6,525 bases of DNA from DASZZV01 sp035544835. GTDB lineage: Bacteria > Acidobacteriota > Thermoanaerobaculia > Gp7-AA8. This document shows, in pieces, positions 5,785 to 6,525 of the stretch (within the stretch, counting starts at the first letter, position 1; each line of letters begins with the position of its first letter). Location: NCBI GenBank assembly GCA_035544835.1, contig DASZZV010000062.1, forward strand, positions 1 to 6,525. The letters run 5' to 3'. A program made the translations under genes and the position numbers. The notes beneath the pieces are model-generated. The model searched no databases, had not been told where the DNA came from, and saw only the letters and a list, made by a program, of their open reading frames with translations.

Positions 5785-6525
5785 ATGGCAGAAGAGCTGG
5801 ATTACAAAGCGCTCCTCGCGAAAGTCGCGAAGACAATCGAGTCGATCGAGACGACCGGCGACCAGGCCTCGACGATCTCGCGACTGGCCGAGACGATCAC
5901 CCGCAACTTCCGGGAGCTGGGGATCACCGGAGGCCGGCTGTACGCCTGCGCAGAGGGAGGCTACTACGAGCTGATCCACCGCTTCGGGAAGTCGCATGAA
6001 GGCCAACTCGGGATCATGGTTCCGAAGAACTACAAGCCGATCGAGCTGGTGCTCGAGAACGGGGTGGTCGTGATGGAACCGACCGATCCGGGGATCGATC
6101 CTGTGCTGGAAGAGAAACTCGGCGCACGCAGATTCGCGGCCATCGCCGTCGGTGATGAGGACTACATTCTCAGCTTCAGTGTCTCGCCCGGCTTCAAGCG
6201 CGATGATCTTCTCTACTCGCTCAACCTCGTGCGCTATGCGATGACAGAGAAGCTGCGGGCCGATCGCTATCTCTCGATCGTCGCCGAAGCGCAGCGGATT
6301 CAGCAGTCGATTCTGCCGCAGCGGATGCCGGTGTATAGCGGGTTCGACATCTACGGAAAGAACATTCCGGCGGAGAGTGTGAGCGGCGACTTTTTCGACT
6401 TCGTTCCCATCTCCGACTCGATTCTGGGACTGGCGATCGCCGATGCCTCGGGACACGGATTACCGGCGGCGTTGCTCGTGCGCGACATACACATGGGGCT
6501 GCGCATGGGAGCGGATCGTGACTTC
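5785..6525 (+). CDS. SpoIIE/RsbU-type PP2C-family phosphatase with N-terminal GAF-like region (3' end outside window)
   Basis: Likely a cytoplasmic Ser/Thr phosphatase of the SpoIIE/RsbU class, whose known members dephosphorylate anti-sigma-factor antagonists or similar STAS proteins. The visible 247 residues stay open to the last base. Residues 1-45 look helical. About 46-145 fit a GAF-like sensory fold by pattern (inference). A linker helix leads to EAQRIQQSILPQRMP (168-182), the usual entry to the catalytic domain. Then come SGDFFDF (200-206, D202 and D205 as metal ligands; S200 where the usual motif has Gly) and IADASGHGLPAALL (218-231, D220). The remaining catalytic motifs lie beyond the window. 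There is no transmembrane segment. No clear Shine-Dalgarno precedes the ATG, and only 4 nt separate it from the previous stop, so translation is probably coupled to the phosphodiesterase gene. Confidence 0.93.
   Translation, partial: MAEELDYKALLAKVAKTIESIETTGDQASTISRLAETITRNFRELGITGGRLYACAEGGYYELIHRFGKSHEGQLGIMVPKNYKPIELVLENGVVVMEPTDPGIDPVLEEKLGARRFAAIAVGDEDYILSFSVSPGFKRDDLLYSLNLVRYAMTEKLRADRYLSIVAEAQRIQQSILPQRMPVYSGFDIYGKNIPAESVSGDFFDFVPISDSILGLAIADASGHGLPAALLVRDIHMGLRMGADRDF

Noticed and set aside
5740..6456. Minus-strand open frame of 238 codons
   Set aside because: It is antisense to the SpoIIE-type phosphatase, whose plus-strand motifs are unmistakable.

Overview
The window reads as chromosomal DNA of a fairly GC-rich, non-model soil or sediment type bacterium. 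It holds three complete genes and one partial gene. A type II (eukaryote-like) glutamine synthetase, a predicted membrane-associated phosphodiesterase of the alkaline phosphatase superfamily, an RsbU/SpoIIE-type phosphatase and abundant hairpin repeats between genes would suit Acidobacteriota or a similar phylum. That placement is an inference from general style, not something the sequence proves.

Layout: 1-428 is non-coding and repeat-rich, with a perfect 39-bp inverted repeat, a decayed relative of it and short direct repeats. 429-1439 (+) encodes glutamine synthetase II from a TTG start behind a strong Shine-Dalgarno, and is followed by a strong intrinsic terminator at 1462-1491. 1492-1806 is a second non-coding stretch dominated by a nested inverted-repeat cassette (1528-1768). 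1807-3360 (-) encodes a family 5 peptide-type solute-binding lipoprotein with no permease or ATPase gene next to it. 3361-3629 is the divergent intergenic region and is half filled by a third inverted repeat (3466-3589). 3630-5780 (+) encodes a signal-peptide-bearing, NPP-like phosphodiesterase/phosphatase with an inserted pair of membrane helices. 5785-6525 (+, running off the window) encodes the first 247 residues of a GAF-like plus SpoIIE phosphatase, only 4 nt after the previous stop and so probably co-transcribed and translationally coupled.

Functionally the window joins nitrogen assimilation (glutamine synthetase), probable peptide uptake (binding lipoprotein) and a two-gene unit pairing a membrane or periplasmic phosphoesterase with a cytoplasmic regulatory Ser/Thr phosphatase. 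No direct link between the three transcription units is visible.

The most unusual content is non-coding. Each of the three intergenic regions carries its own large inverted-repeat element. When the copies or arms are compared, stem differences occur as compensated base-pair swaps while uncompensated changes lie in loops or linkers. This suggests that hairpin structure, as RNA or single-stranded DNA, has been maintained.
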